The notes under the pieces are model-generated. The model saw only the letters and a list, made by a program, of their open reading frames with translations, was not told the origin of the DNA and searched no databases. Source: Serripes groenlandicus (Eukaryota > Mollusca > Bivalvia > Cardiida > Cardiidae). Taken from it: a stretch of 64,000 nucleotides of DNA. Position numbers and translations under genes: made by a program. This document shows positions 9,697 to 19,795 of the stretch, piece after piece (positions within the stretch are counted from its first letter, which is position 1; the number at the start of each line of letters is the position of its first letter). The DNA is taken from contig JASEVX010000013.1 in assembly GCA_031761405.1 (NCBI GenBank), positions 32,569,280 through 32,633,279 of the forward strand, in the 5' to 3' direction.

Positions 9697-11364
9697 ATGG
9701 CCGAAGCAAATCCAACAAACCTGTCAGATGAAGATCCCACAAAGATGTGCGACCCTTGCTCATTTAGATGTGTCAATACACAGGCAGGAACGTACTGTCT
9801 GATTTGTACAGAATATTTATGTAATTCGTGTGAAATAGTCCATCGCAGATCCAGAGTATTACGTGATCACGAGCTTAAGCCATTCGAAAAGTCACACAGA
9901 TTGTCGCTAAAACAGAAGGCTTTGATTTCTTCAATTATGGTATGCGACATCCACCGCACAGAGACTCTTGCACTGTTCTGTGTCGATCATTCAATAGCCG
10001 TATGCAATGTTTGTAACACAACGAAACACAGAAAATGTAACACCCAGGATCTGAAACTTATTTCGAAAGATGCAAATAAAAAGAACGATGTGTTTCAATG
10101 TATTGAGAAATTAAAGACTTTATTATCAGAGAGCAAAGAAATTGAACATTCCAGGGAAGAGGATAACAAATTGATAGAGAATCAATCTAGAAAATGTATT
10201 CAAGAAGTAAGGAAAATCAAACAACAAATCATCGCTTGTGCAGAAAGACTAGCAGAGGATATGGAAGAAAAGATATTGAATGCTAAAAATCAACTTATTG
10301 CTGAGATGGAAAGTGATAACAAAGCAGTGATTGACACGAGCAAACAGATGGAACGAATATTGAGCTCATTTGAAACCCTCGGACAGGATATTAATGATGT
10401 GGCATTTGTCCTAATGATGAAAGAGAAAGGAAACATTGAAGACGGGATAGAAATGAAAAACGACATACTGAAACAGATAAGACCGGTTACGTTTGAATTC
10501 CAGCAGTCTGACAAACTTGTGACCCTAATGTCAGAAATAACCACATTTGGCAAACTAGAAGTTAAAGAGAAGCAGATCAGTAAACCTAAGACCGTTGAAA
10601 GACGGAAATATCAGCTTTCCTTCCCGGATATATCCTCTATTACAAACAAGGTAGCCATTGATGCAGGAACCAATAATGTCACAGGGTGCGTATTTATGCC
10701 AGACGGTAAATTAGTAATTTGTGACTTTTACAATAAAACCGTCAAAGCCTTTACATTGGACTTCAAACTGAAGAACGAACTGAAGATTGGATCCTTTGTC
10801 TGGGATGTGGCAGTTGTGTCTAAGACCGAGGTTATTGTGACTATACCAGATTCAAACAGTCTTCAATTCCTAACTGTGTCTAATGAAATTGAAAAGGGTA
10901 AATCAATTTCTGTTGAAATGAAATGTTGGGGAATTGATTGTAAAAACGATAAAATATATGTCAGTTGTCATGAGAACAATGGAAAAGGAGGAATGGTAAA
11001 GGTTCTGATGATGGACGGTTTTACAGTAAACACCTTTAAAATTAGTGAGGGATATCCTTACTACTTGGCCGTGAACAGTTCCGGGGATATAATTCTTATA
11101 AGTACATATACCAATGGTGTAGTGTGTATAGATAACACTGGTAATACACTGTATACCTATTCTGACAGTCGCCTTAAGCGGAGCCGAGGTGTGTTGTTTG
11201 ACTCGTATGTTAACTTCATGGTGTGTGAGCAATATATCCATAATATACATGTGGTGAAGAATGACGGTACTCGACACAGGACCCTTCTTACCGGTGATGA
11301 TGACTTGACCTCACCAAATTGTTTGGCGTACAGACCCAGTGATAACACTCTGGTTGGCGGATAA
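9697..11364 (+). CDS. TRIM-like protein: two B-boxes, coiled coil, beta-propeller; no RING
   Basis: The protein has 555 residues when started at the ATG of 'acaaaatggcc', a good context 11 bases after an acceptor-like CAG (9684-9686) and identical to the duplicated start at 9297; the open frame extends 19 codons upstream, probably intronic. B-box 1 lies at about residues 18-58 (C18, C21, C34, C37, C42, C45, H49, H58) and B-box 2 at about 83-114 (C83, H86, C95, H98, C103, C106, H111, C114). A charged helical coiled coil spans about 130-230 and an NHL/TRIM2-3-71-like propeller about 315-555. Family members usually act as cytosolic scaffolds or, when a RING is present, as ubiquitin ligases; with no RING here, ligase activity is not expected by itself. 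Bivalves carry large expansions of such genes, many tied to innate immunity; a role here is inference. The stop at 11362 replaces a glutamine codon of the paralogue and removes the last propeller strand, so the gene may be recently damaged. Confidence 0.85.
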   Translation: MAEANPTNLSDEDPTKMCDPCSFRCVNTQAGTYCLICTEYLCNSCEIVHRRSRVLRDHELKPFEKSHRLSLKQKALISSIMVCDIHRTETLALFCVDHSIAVCNVCNTTKHRKCNTQDLKLISKDANKKNDVFQCIEKLKTLLSESKEIEHSREEDNKLIENQSRKCIQEVRKIKQQIIACAERLAEDMEEKILNAKNQLIAEMESDNKAVIDTSKQMERILSSFETLGQDINDVAFVLMMKEKGNIEDGIEMKNDILKQIRPVTFEFQQSDKLVTLMSEITTFGKLEVKEKQISKPKTVERRKYQLSFPDISSITNKVAIDAGTNNVTGCVFMPDGKLVICDFYNKTVKAFTLDFKLKNELKIGSFVWDVAVVSKTEVIVTIPDSNSLQFLTVSNEIEKGKSISVEMKCWGIDCKNDKIYVSCHENNGKGGMVKVLMMDGFTVNTFKISEGYPYYLAVNSSGDIILISTYTNGVVCIDNTGNTLYTYSDSRLKRSRGVLFDSYVNFMVCEQYIHNIHVVKNDGTRHRTLLTGDDDLTSPNCLAYRPSDNTLVGG

Positions 11365-11409
11365 TTTAAGAATCAGGCACTCCTGGCATTTACCATCAAA
11401 ACTAAATAG
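11362..11409 (+). other. In-frame continuation of the propeller after the premature stop
   Basis: Past the TAA at 11362-11364 the same frame runs 14 codons to TAG at 11407-11409 and matches the last residues of copy 2: 'NQALLAFT' is identical in both. The TAA aligns with CAA of copy 2 (46608-46610 region), a single C-to-T change. So copy 1 probably lost its last beta strand by a nonsense mutation, unless the stop is read through or is a sequencing error. Confidence 0.8.
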
Positions 11410-11770
11410 AATACACCAAAGAACAAGTAAATATAAACAAATATCGAACGTTCGTAATAATTGCTTCCATACAGATACAATTATTAACCTATAGATGTCC
11501 GGCTGTAGAGGTGTTCCTGTTTTAAGACAAAGGGAACATACTCCTTATATTTCGTTCAGTTTTCACCAAACGTGGACACTTTAATAAACGTGTTAGGCAA
11601 CTTCAATATTTAATATGTAGAATCATCAACTATATCTTTACCGATAAATATTTAGTATTTCCCTAGTTAAAATAATATTCATTTATAACAAATAATTGAC
11701 AAAATCTAAAACAGATATCCAAATCCTTTCGAAAGCAGTAATCCGACAACATATTAAGATGTACATCAAC
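11410..11770. other. 3' flank conserved among TRIM-like copies
   Basis: The stretch 'aaatatcgaacgttcgta', 'cttccatacagatacaat' and 'gatgtccggctgtagaggt' is shared with 46685-46770 behind copy 2, and 'catttataacaaa' to 'cagtaatccgac' with 47010-47070 and 55310-55385. It probably contains the 3' UTR; no single clear polyadenylation signal stands out. Confidence 0.6.
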
Positions 11771-12075
11771 TATGACCCAGTGCTGGTAGCTGAGTCGATA
11801 GCGACTGGGGCTGTCAATACAGGGGCTGTGAGCACGACCCCTTCTCGGCCAACATTACTTCCGACATTTGTTAAGAGCGAAGAGAACGAGTGTCATTCTT
11901 CTTCCGACCAATGTGCTAGCAGTCTATGTGGAAAAGTAGCCAGTTACTTGGAAAGACTGTTGTGTGAAGTACAGGTGTGAGAAAGCCCTGGAACACATGA
12001 GTAGGTGAACTGGTCGTAATATTTTTTGAAATTCGCGTTATAATCAGATCAATTAATCGACATCAATTATTCTTC
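11770..12075 (+). mobile_element. SINE behind TRIM-like copy 1
   Basis: It opens with a tRNA-like region ('tagctgagtcgatagcgact' as A-box region, a decayed B box near 'gtgagcacgacccc') and runs through 'cagttacttggaaagactgt' and 'gtgtgagaaagccctggaa' to 'gatcaattaatcgacatcaa'. Orthologous insertions follow copy 2 (47120-47410, with a better B box 'ggtttgagttcc') and copy 3 (55420-55690). The 94-codon frame at 11696-11980 lies inside it and is not a gene. Confidence 0.65.
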
Positions 12076-12160
12076 AACATACAAATAGTGTTAAATTGTG
12101 ATACATTTTGAAATTGTTATATTTAATTTTAAAGGGACTTGATTCATTGTACATACTTTT

Positions 12161-13598
12161 TATACGCCCGTTTTGAAAAAAACGGATCGTATTATAGTTT
12201 TAACTGCGGCGTACGGTCGGGCGGGCGGCGTCCAGTATGTTGTCAGCTCAAAAACTTTAGGAGCCTTTGTCCAATCATCACCAAATTTTGTCAGAATGTG
12301 TATTCGGATAATATCTTGGACAAGTTTGATAACTAACCATATCGCTTTAGTCAATCAAGAGTTATCGCTCTTTAACTATATAAATTACCTAAAATTGGTC
12401 CTGTCAGCTCAATAACTCTAGAAGCCTTTGTTCTATCATCACCAAATTTAGTCGGAATGTGTATTGGCATAATATCTCAAACAGGTTCGATAACTAGCCA
12501 TATCGCTTTAGTCAATCAAGAGTTATCGCTCTTTAACTATAGAAATTACCTAAAATTGGTCTTGTCAGCTCCATAACTTTAAAAGCCTTTGTCTAATCAT
12601 CAATAAACTTAGTCTGAATGTGAATTGGCATAATATCTCGGACAAGTTCGATAACTAGCCATATTGATTTAGTCAATCAAGAGTTATCGCTCTTTAACTA
12701 TAGAAATTACCTAAAATTGGTCCTGTCAGCTCAATAACTTTAGAAGCCTTTGTTCTATCATCACCAAATTTAGTCGGAATGTGTATTGGCATAATATCTC
12801 GAACAAGTTCGATAACTAGCTATATCGTTTTAGTCAATCAATAGTTATCGCTCTTTAACTATAGAAATTACCTAAAATTGGTCTTGTCAGCTCAATAACT
12901 TTAAAAGCCTTTGACCTATCATCACCAAATTTAGTCAGAATGTGTATTTGCATATTATCTCAGACAAGGTTGATAACTAGCCATAACGCTTAAGTCAATC
13001 GAGAGTTATTGCCCTTTAATTATATAAACTACCTAAAATTAGTCTTGTCCGCTCAATAACTTTAGAAGCCTCTGTCCAATCATCACCAGATTTGGTCAGA
13101 ACGTGTATTGGCATAATATCTCAGACAAGGTAGATAACTAGCCACATCGCTTTAGTCAATCGAGAGTTATCGCTCTTTAATTATAGAAATTACCTAAAAT
13201 TGGTTTTGTCAGCTCAATAATTTTGGGAGCCTTTGTCCAATCATCACCAAATTGTGTCAGAATGTGTATTGGCGTAATATCTTGGACAAGTTCGATAACT
13301 AGCCTTATTGCTCCAGTCGATAGAGTTATTGCCCTTTAATTATAGAAATTACCTAAAATTGGTCTTGTCAGCTAAATAACTTGTGAAGCCTTTATCCGAT
13401 CATCACTAAATTTAGACAATATGTGGATAGGCAGAATATCTTGGTCAGGTTTGATAACTTACAACGTTATCTTAGTCACTACACAATTATGTCCCTCGAA
13501 ATGGCCAAAACTGTAATAACAGTGTCCGCTCTCTAAGTTTGGCTGACGTACAACAAATTACCACTATACTTGGTCTCAAAAAAACAGGACGGGCGTAT
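12161..13598. mobile_element. TIR-bounded element with internal 161-bp tandem repeat, copy 1
   Basis: The left end 'tatacgcccgttttg' and right end 'caggacgggcgtatttt' are inverted repeats (core TACGCCCGT). Next to the left end is a GC-rich stretch 'gggcgggcggcgtccagta'. The interior is tandem units 'gtcagctcaataactttaga' ... 'atcgctctttaactatagaa'; starts at 12403, 12564 and 12725 give a 161-bp period. About seven units are visible and they grow more diverged to the right. I recall this end sequence from other bivalves as a common dispersed repeat; no transposase is encoded. Confidence 0.75.
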
Positions 13599-13602
13599 TT
13601 TG

Positions 13603-13730
13603 TGTCCATATCTCAGTAACTACTGAAGCATTGTATTGAAACTTTATACAACCCTACACAACTATCACATCTTTGTAGATTATTAAGTAAGATAACTCTA
13701 TCTGGCATTTTATGCAAGTTATGGCCCTTT
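13603..13730. repeat. Fragment of the 9.3-kb interspersed repeat between the two TIR elements
   Basis: This matches 9408-9520 and 9330-9355 ('gtccatatctcagtaacta', 'actctatctggcattttatg', 'caagttatggcccttttt'). It separates the right end of one TACGCCCGT element from the left end of the next. Confidence 0.65.
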
Positions 13731-13731
13731 T

Positions 13732-14770
13732 TATATGCCCGTTTGAACGGAACGCATTATAAGTTTTACATGGGTAGAAGCCTTTGTCCAATCACCACCA
13801 GATTTAGTCAGAATGTGTATTGGCATAATATCTTGGACAAGTTCGATAACTAGCCATATCGCTTTAGTCAATCGAGAGTTATCGCCCTTTAATTATAGAA
13901 ATTATCTCAAATTGGTATTATCAGCTAAATAACTTGAGAAGCCTTAGTCCAACCAATCATCACCAGATTTGGTCAGAATGTGTGTTGGCATAATATCTCG
14001 AAGAAGTTTGATAACTAGCCAAATCGCTGTAGGTCAATTGAGAGTTATCTCCCTTTAATTATAGAAATTACCTACAATTGGTCTTGTCAGCCCAATAATT
14101 TTAGAAGCCCTTGTCCAATCACAACCAAATTTGGTCAAAATGTGTATTGGCATAACATCTCGGACAAGTTTGATAACCAGCTATATGGCTGTAGGTCAAT
14201 TGAGAGTTGTTGTCCTTTAATTATAGAAATTACCTCAAATAGGTATTGTCCGATCAATAACTTTTGAAGCCTTTATCCAATCATCATTAAATTTAGTTGG
14301 AATGTGTATGGGCATAGTATCTCGGATAAGTCCTATAACCAGCCATATTGCTCCAGTCACTCTAGAGTTATTGCCCTTTAATGACAGAAATTACCTTAAA
14401 TCGGTCTTGTCCGCTCAATAACTTTAGAAGCCTTTGTCCAGTCACCACCAAATTGTGTCAGAATGTGTATTGGCAAAATATCTCGGACAAACCAATTACC
14501 AGCCATATCGCTTCATTCACTGGAGAGTATTTGCCCTTCAATCATAGAAATTACCTCAAATCGGTCATGTCTGATCAATAACTTGTGAAGCCTTTATCCT
14601 ATCATCACCAAATATGTTGATGGGCAGAATATCTTCGTCAGGTTCTATAACTAACCACGTTATCTTAGTCACTACACACATATGTCCCTCATAATGGCCA
14701 AAACTGTATTAACAATGTCCGCTCTCAATTATCACTATAATTGGTCTAAAAAACCCAGGACGGGCGTATT
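13732..14770. mobile_element. TIR-bounded element with internal 161-bp tandem repeat, copy 2
   Basis: The left end 'tatatgcccgtttgaacg' lacks the GC-rich stretch of copy 1, and the right end is 'ccaggacgggcgtatttt'. About six diverged units of the same ~161-bp repeat lie inside, followed by the same right arm ('aatggccaaaactgtattaa', 'caatgtccgctctc') as copy 1. Confidence 0.7.
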
Positions 14771-14819
14771 TTGTGACATTTGGAGCTCTTGTTAATATAT
14801 ATATATACATTTGTATTTA

Positions 14820-16425
14820 TCAGTTATTAAAACCTTGTTACAACTATCAGTGCCAATGACTTGTTTGTAAATTAGCCACGAATCAGATTCGCGACAACAA
14901 ACTGTAGAGTGGTGATCATAAAGCTTTTTTCGTAAATTAGCATAGAAAGAGATTCACGACAACAAACTGTAGAGTGGTGATCGTAAGGCTTTATTCGTAA
15001 ATTAACATAGAAATAGATTCACGACAAAAAAAACTGTACAGTGATGATCGTGAGGCCATGTTTGTAAATTAGCCTAGAAAGGGATTCACAACAACAAACT
15101 GTAGAGTGATGATCGTGAGTCCTTGTTCGTAAATAATTAGCTTAGAAAGAGATTCACGACAACAAACTGTACAGTGGTGATAGTGAGGCCTTGCTCGTAA
15201 ATTAGCCTAGAAAAAGATTCACAACATCTAACTGTACAGTGGTGATTGTTCGTAAATTAGCATAGAAAGAGATTCACGCCAAAAAACTTGTACAGTGATG
15301 ATCGTGAGGCCATATTCGTAAATTAGCCTAGATAGATATTCACGACAACAAACTGTACAGTGGTGATCGTGAATCCTTGTTCTTAAATAAGCCTAGAAAG
15401 AGATTCACGACAACAAACTTTACAGTGGTGAAAGTGAGGCCTTGTTCGTAAATTAGCCTAGTAAAAGATTCACGACAACAAACTGTATAGTGGTGATCGT
15501 GGGACATTGTTCGTTAATAATCCTATAAGGTGATTCACGAAAACAACCTGTACAGCGGTGATCGTGGGTCATTGTTCGTTAATTAGCATATAAAGTGTTT
15601 CACAACATCCAACTGTACAGTGGTGATCGTGAGGCCTTGTTCGTAATTAGCATATAAAGTGATTCACAACATCTAATTGTACAGTGGTGATCGTGAGGCC
15701 TTGTTCGTAATTAGCATATACAGTGATTCACAACATCCAACTGTACAGCGGTGATCGTGAGGCCTTGATCGTAATTAGCATATAAAGTGATTCACAACAT
15801 CCAACTGTACAGTGGTGATCGTGAGGCCTTGTTCGTAATTAGCATATACAGTGATTCACAACATCTAACTGTACAGTGGTGATCGTGAGGCCATGTTCGT
15901 AATTAGCATATAAAGTGATTCACAACATCTAACTGTACAGTGGTGATCGTGAGGCCATGTTCGTAATTAGCATATAAAGTGATTCACAACATCCAACTGT
16001 ACAGTGGTGATCGTGAGGCCTTGTTCGTAATTAGCATATAAAGTGATTCACAACATCCAACTGTACAGTGGTGAACGTGATGCATTGTTCGTTAATTAGC
16101 ATGGAAAGAGATTCACGACAATAAGCTGTACAGTGGTGATCGTGAGGCCTTGTTCGTTAATTATCATAGACATATTTTTACGACAATAAGCTGTACAACG
16201 GTGATTGTGAGGCCTTGTTCGTTAATTAGCCTAGAAAGAGATTCACGACAAAAAGCTGTACAGTGGTGATCGTGAGGCCATGTTCGTAAATTAGCATAGC
16301 AAAAAGATTCACGACAGTAAGTGGTATTAGTGGGGCCTTGTTCATTGATACGCCTAGACAGAGATTCACGACAACAAACTGCACATAACTGGTCGTTACT
16401 TCTTGTTCGTGATTTAGCCTAGTTG
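14820..16425. repeat. 64-67-bp satellite (CTGTACAG family), main block
   Basis: Units read 'gattcacgacaacaaactgt', 'acagtggtgatcgtgaggcc', 'ttgttcgtaaattagcctag'. Unit starts at 15791, 15855 and 15919 give a 64-bp period in the homogeneous centre (about 15600-16080); flanking units are 66-67 bp. About 24 units are present. Each has the palindrome CTGTACAG. The array begins right after the sequence that also follows copies 2 and 3 ('cagttattaaa...ttacaacta'), so it belonged to the ancestral cassette. Confidence 0.92.
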
Positions 16426-16520
16426 AGTTTAGTTGTTTTTTTAGATTTACGCCGTTTTCAACATCATTTCATTTGTATCACTTCGACAGTTTACTGATTC
16501 ATGATAAACCAGTACTCCAC
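16425..16520 (-). mobile_element. SINE 3'-end fragment inside the satellite
   Basis: The stretch 'gatttacgccgttttcaaca', 'tttcatttgtatca' and 'ttactgattcatgat' is the minus-strand 3' part of the SINE seen at 25505-25735. The same fragment interrupts the short satellite at copy 3 (55985-56085), at an equivalent place, so the insertion pre-dates the cassette duplication. Confidence 0.6.
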
Positions 16521-16935
16521 GCAAACCTGTACAGTATTTGACTTGATAACTTGTTCGAGAAAAAAATAGAAAGAGATCCACGATAACAACCTGTACTGTA
16601 GTCGTCGTAATGACGTGATCGTTTAAAGCATAATATGTGTTCCACGATAATAGCCTATGGTGATGGTCGCAATGACTTGATCGTAAAATAACTTTAAATC
16701 CAAGACAGAGAACTGTACAGTGGTGGTCGTATTAAATTTTCAATGCATAAGTACATAATTAAATCGTCGGCAACAACCTGTACAGTTTTGATCGTAAATA
16801 CTTGTTTAACAAAGATATCTACGGCAACAACCTTTATAGTGGCGGTCGAAATTATTTGTTCGTTAAATAGCACTGAAAGAGATTAACCACAACAAACTGT
16901 ACAGTTTTGGTCGAAATTATTTTTTCCTAAATAAA
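16521..16935. repeat. CTGTACAG satellite, diverged units
   Basis: About six irregular units with 'cgacaacaacctgtacag' and 'gtggtcg'-type cores between the SINE fragment and the inserted TIR element. Divergence is higher than in the main block. Confidence 0.75.
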
Positions 16936-17750
16936 GGCTTGGTCACAACGAACCTACGACGCATTGTGCCACGACACGACAGAAAAATTGGGCAAATCGT
17001 GGGTCATCGCAAGACAGTCCTACGAAATTTTGAGCATCGTGGCATCGACTTGCCGTCGTGAGTCCTACGACTGTCGTGCGATAAATATCTTGTCGTGGTT
17101 ACCAGAAGAATTGTTTAAGTCAAACATGCTTACGACTGTCGCACGACTGTCCTACGACTGTCTCATGACTAAAGCAGGACAGTCGTGAGACAGTTGCAAG
17201 ATCGTCTCACGAGTATTATAGTTCGTAAGAGGCTCGTACAACATTGCAAGTTTGTCGTGCGAAAGTCTTGTAACATATTTTCGTTTTTTGAGAGGTATAT
17301 AGCTCGGGCGATTGCACGCTTCGAAATCAAAATTGTCTGTAGTCGCTGAGAGAGGATGTTTTTCCACCTGAGCGACTACGCCTGGCCCTGCTGAGGGGGC
17401 GTCTGGCGGAAATCCAGCACGAGCATGATATAGTGCAAAATGTCAAAGATTCGGGCTAGACCTTCGATGTGTCCACTGAAAAATCTCAAGAGCAAATGGC
17501 AGGTAATAGACCGCGTCTCTTTATAAAGTCGGGAGAAGACGCGCTAGAGTCCCACGAGTGACCCATGACTGTAACACGATCATCACGAGTGAACCATGAC
17601 CTGATCACGGGAAAACAGCCCCGACAACTCACGGTGGTCCCACTACTGTCGCACAAATGACTTGTGACACACCCACGACATATTTGTTTGTTTCTGTCGC
17701 GGCCCAATCGCCAAACCATCTTTAATGTGTCGTATTCCTTGTGACCACTC
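16936..17750. mobile_element. Non-autonomous TIR element inserted in the satellite
   Basis: The left end 'ggcttggtcacaacgaacc' with 'tacgacgcattg' is mirrored by the right end, which on the minus strand reads 'gagtggtcacaaggaatacg'. The subterminal parts are rich in 'cgactgtc' and 'cacgac' motifs on both strands; the centre (about 17290-17480) is more GC-rich and unique in the window. Satellite units resume directly on the right ('aaagaaagagatgcacgaca'). No transposase domain is visible in the short frames (16964-17188, 17152-17367, 17486-17776). Confidence 0.65.
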
Positions 17751-17754
17751 AAAG

Positions 17755-18995
17755 AAAGAGATGCACGACAACACACTATACAGTCGATGTCGTTAATACT
17801 TGTTCCATGACAACAAACTGTACAGTCTTAGTCGAAATTTCTTGTTCGTAGATAAGTCTTGAATGAGATCCAAAACAACTAACTGTATAGTGATGTGCTA
17901 ATTCGTGAATAAGCACTGAAATAGATCCACCGCAACAAAATGTACAGTGTTGGTTGTAATTACTTGTTTGTAAATAAGCACAGAAAGAGATCCACGGCAA
18001 CAAAATGTACACTGTTGGTTGTAATAACTTGTTTGTGAATAAGCACAGAAAGAGATCAACGGCAACAACATGTACACTGTTGGTTGTAATTACTTGCTTG
18101 TAAATGATACAGAAAGAGATCCACGGCAACAAAGTGTACAGTGTTCGTTCTAATTACTTGTTTGTAAATTAGTACAGACAGAGATCCACGGCAACAAAGT
18201 GTATAGTGTTCGTTCTAATTACTTGTTTGTAAATTAGTACAGAAAGAGATCCACGGCAACAAAATGTACAGTGATGGTTGTAATAACTTGTTGGTAAATT
18301 AGTACAGAAAGAGATCCAAGGCAACACAATGTACAGTGTTGGTTGTAATTACTTGTTTGTAAATTAGTACAGAAAGAGATCGACGCCAACAAAGTGTACA
18401 GTGTTGGTTGTAATAACTTGTTTGTAAATTAGTACAGAAAGAGATCAAAGGCAACAAAGTGTACAGTGTTGGTTGTAATAACTTGTTTGTAAATTAGTAC
18501 AGAAAGAGATCCACGGCAACACAATGTACAGTATTGGTTGTAATAACTTGTTTGTAAATTAGTACAGAAAGAGATTCACGGCAACAAAGTGTACAGTGTT
18601 GGTTGTAATTACTTGTTTGTAGATAAGCACAAAAAGAGATCCACGGCAACAAAATATACAGTGATGGTTGCAATTACTTGTTTGTAAATTAGTAAAGAAA
18701 GAGATCGACGCCAACAACATGTACAGTGTTCGTCGTAATAGCATGTTCGTATATATTCATAGAAAGAGATAGGCAGCAACAAAATGTACAGTGTTGGTCG
18801 TAAGAGCTAATTCGTATATTAGCCTAAACAGATCGAAGACAACAACCTTAAATAATTTGTTCGTAAAAAGGCAAGAAAGAGAATTACCACAATAAACTGT
18901 ACAGTTTTTGTCGTAATAACTTGTTCGTAAATCTGCATAGAAAGAGATCCTAGACAACAAACTGTACAGTTTGGGTCGTAAATACTTGAAATGAA
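17755..18995. repeat. 65-bp satellite (CTGTACAG family, second subfamily)
   Basis: Units read 'agaaagagatccacggcaac', 'aaaatgtacagtgttggttg', 'taattacttgtttgtaaatt'. Starts at 18181, 18246 and 18311 give a 65-bp period, about 19 units. It derives from the same unit as 14820-16425 but has fixed differences (GGCAACAAA, GTTGGTTG). Minus-strand open frames (17776-18132, 18559-18744, 18757-19002) are repeat artefacts. Confidence 0.92.
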
Positions 18996-18999
18996 CCAT

Positions 19000-19530
19000 C
19001 AACCTACAAATCTCAAGATTGACATTGTTATTTTAGGAGGTGGCAATGCATGAGTGATAACTTGTTCAATGTTTTGATTATGTCGTAGGAATATTATTTG
19101 AACGCCGCCAAAATAGTTGCTCCGTTATACTACGATGCTTTTTGTAAATTACTACCACTAGTGGAATATAAATTCTCGTATTTATTTCAAATTCACTAAA
19201 AATCAATTAGTCATTAGCTGCATGAAATATTGGCATTTGAACAGTAGAATGATCACTACAGGCTCAGTTTTGGACGTTTTCTCACTTGGTATGTGTGGTT
19301 AGCAATAAATAGCCGATTGACAAGGTTATATACAATGTTAGTCAACTGTATTCCGAATCGAATGACGCATTGGCCTTTATAAACGTTCCTTGCCGCAGTG
19401 TTCTCGTCCTTCAGAATTCAATTTTGTAAAAGGAGGTATATACATGAAGGCCTTTTGCTTGATAATAACCTGATCCTGATGGTGAATATGAGTCGTGACT
19501 AGCAATTGTTGGTATTTATGACTATACTTA
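19000..19530. other. Cassette flank shared with copy 2
   Basis: The stretch 'atctcaagattgacattg', 'gtcgtaggaatattattt' and 'gctgcatgaaatattggcat' matches 47970-48205 behind copy 2. No gene was seen. Confidence 0.55.
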
Positions 19531-19534
19531 ACAC

Positions 19535-19795
19535 CATCGAGGCTACAGTAATGGTAGATCGTCCGCCTCGGGGGCGCGAGGTCGCGGTTTCGATCCCTTG
19601 CCAGGTCATGCCAAAGTAATTGCTGCCCTTCTTTGCACTCAGGATGGTAGGGTTAGCATATCGACTGACTGGCTGGTGTCAGGATAATTGGAACAGTAGG
19701 ACTGGTAACTTGCCAAGGACACGCCGTGATATAGGTTAGAAATTGTTGAAAGCCGTTTAAACCACCAAATAATCAATCAATCAACAAGTAAAATG
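19535..19795 (+). mobile_element. Full-length tRNA-derived SINE with (AATC)n tail
   Basis: The tRNA-like head has an A-box-like 'taatggtagatcgtccgcc' and a B box 'cggtttcgatccc' about 35 bp on. The body contains 'ggctggtgtcaggataatt' and 'acagtaggactggtaactt'. The 3' module 'cacgccgtgatataggtt' to 'ttgttgaaagccgtttaa' is shared with many other copies in the window, and the tail is 'aatcaatcaatcaac'. This is the best SINE reference copy here. Confidence 0.8.

Noticed and set aside
11696..11980. 94-codon frame behind the TRIM-like gene
   Set aside because: It covers the flank and the head of a SINE that also sits behind copies 2 and 3, where the frame is not conserved.
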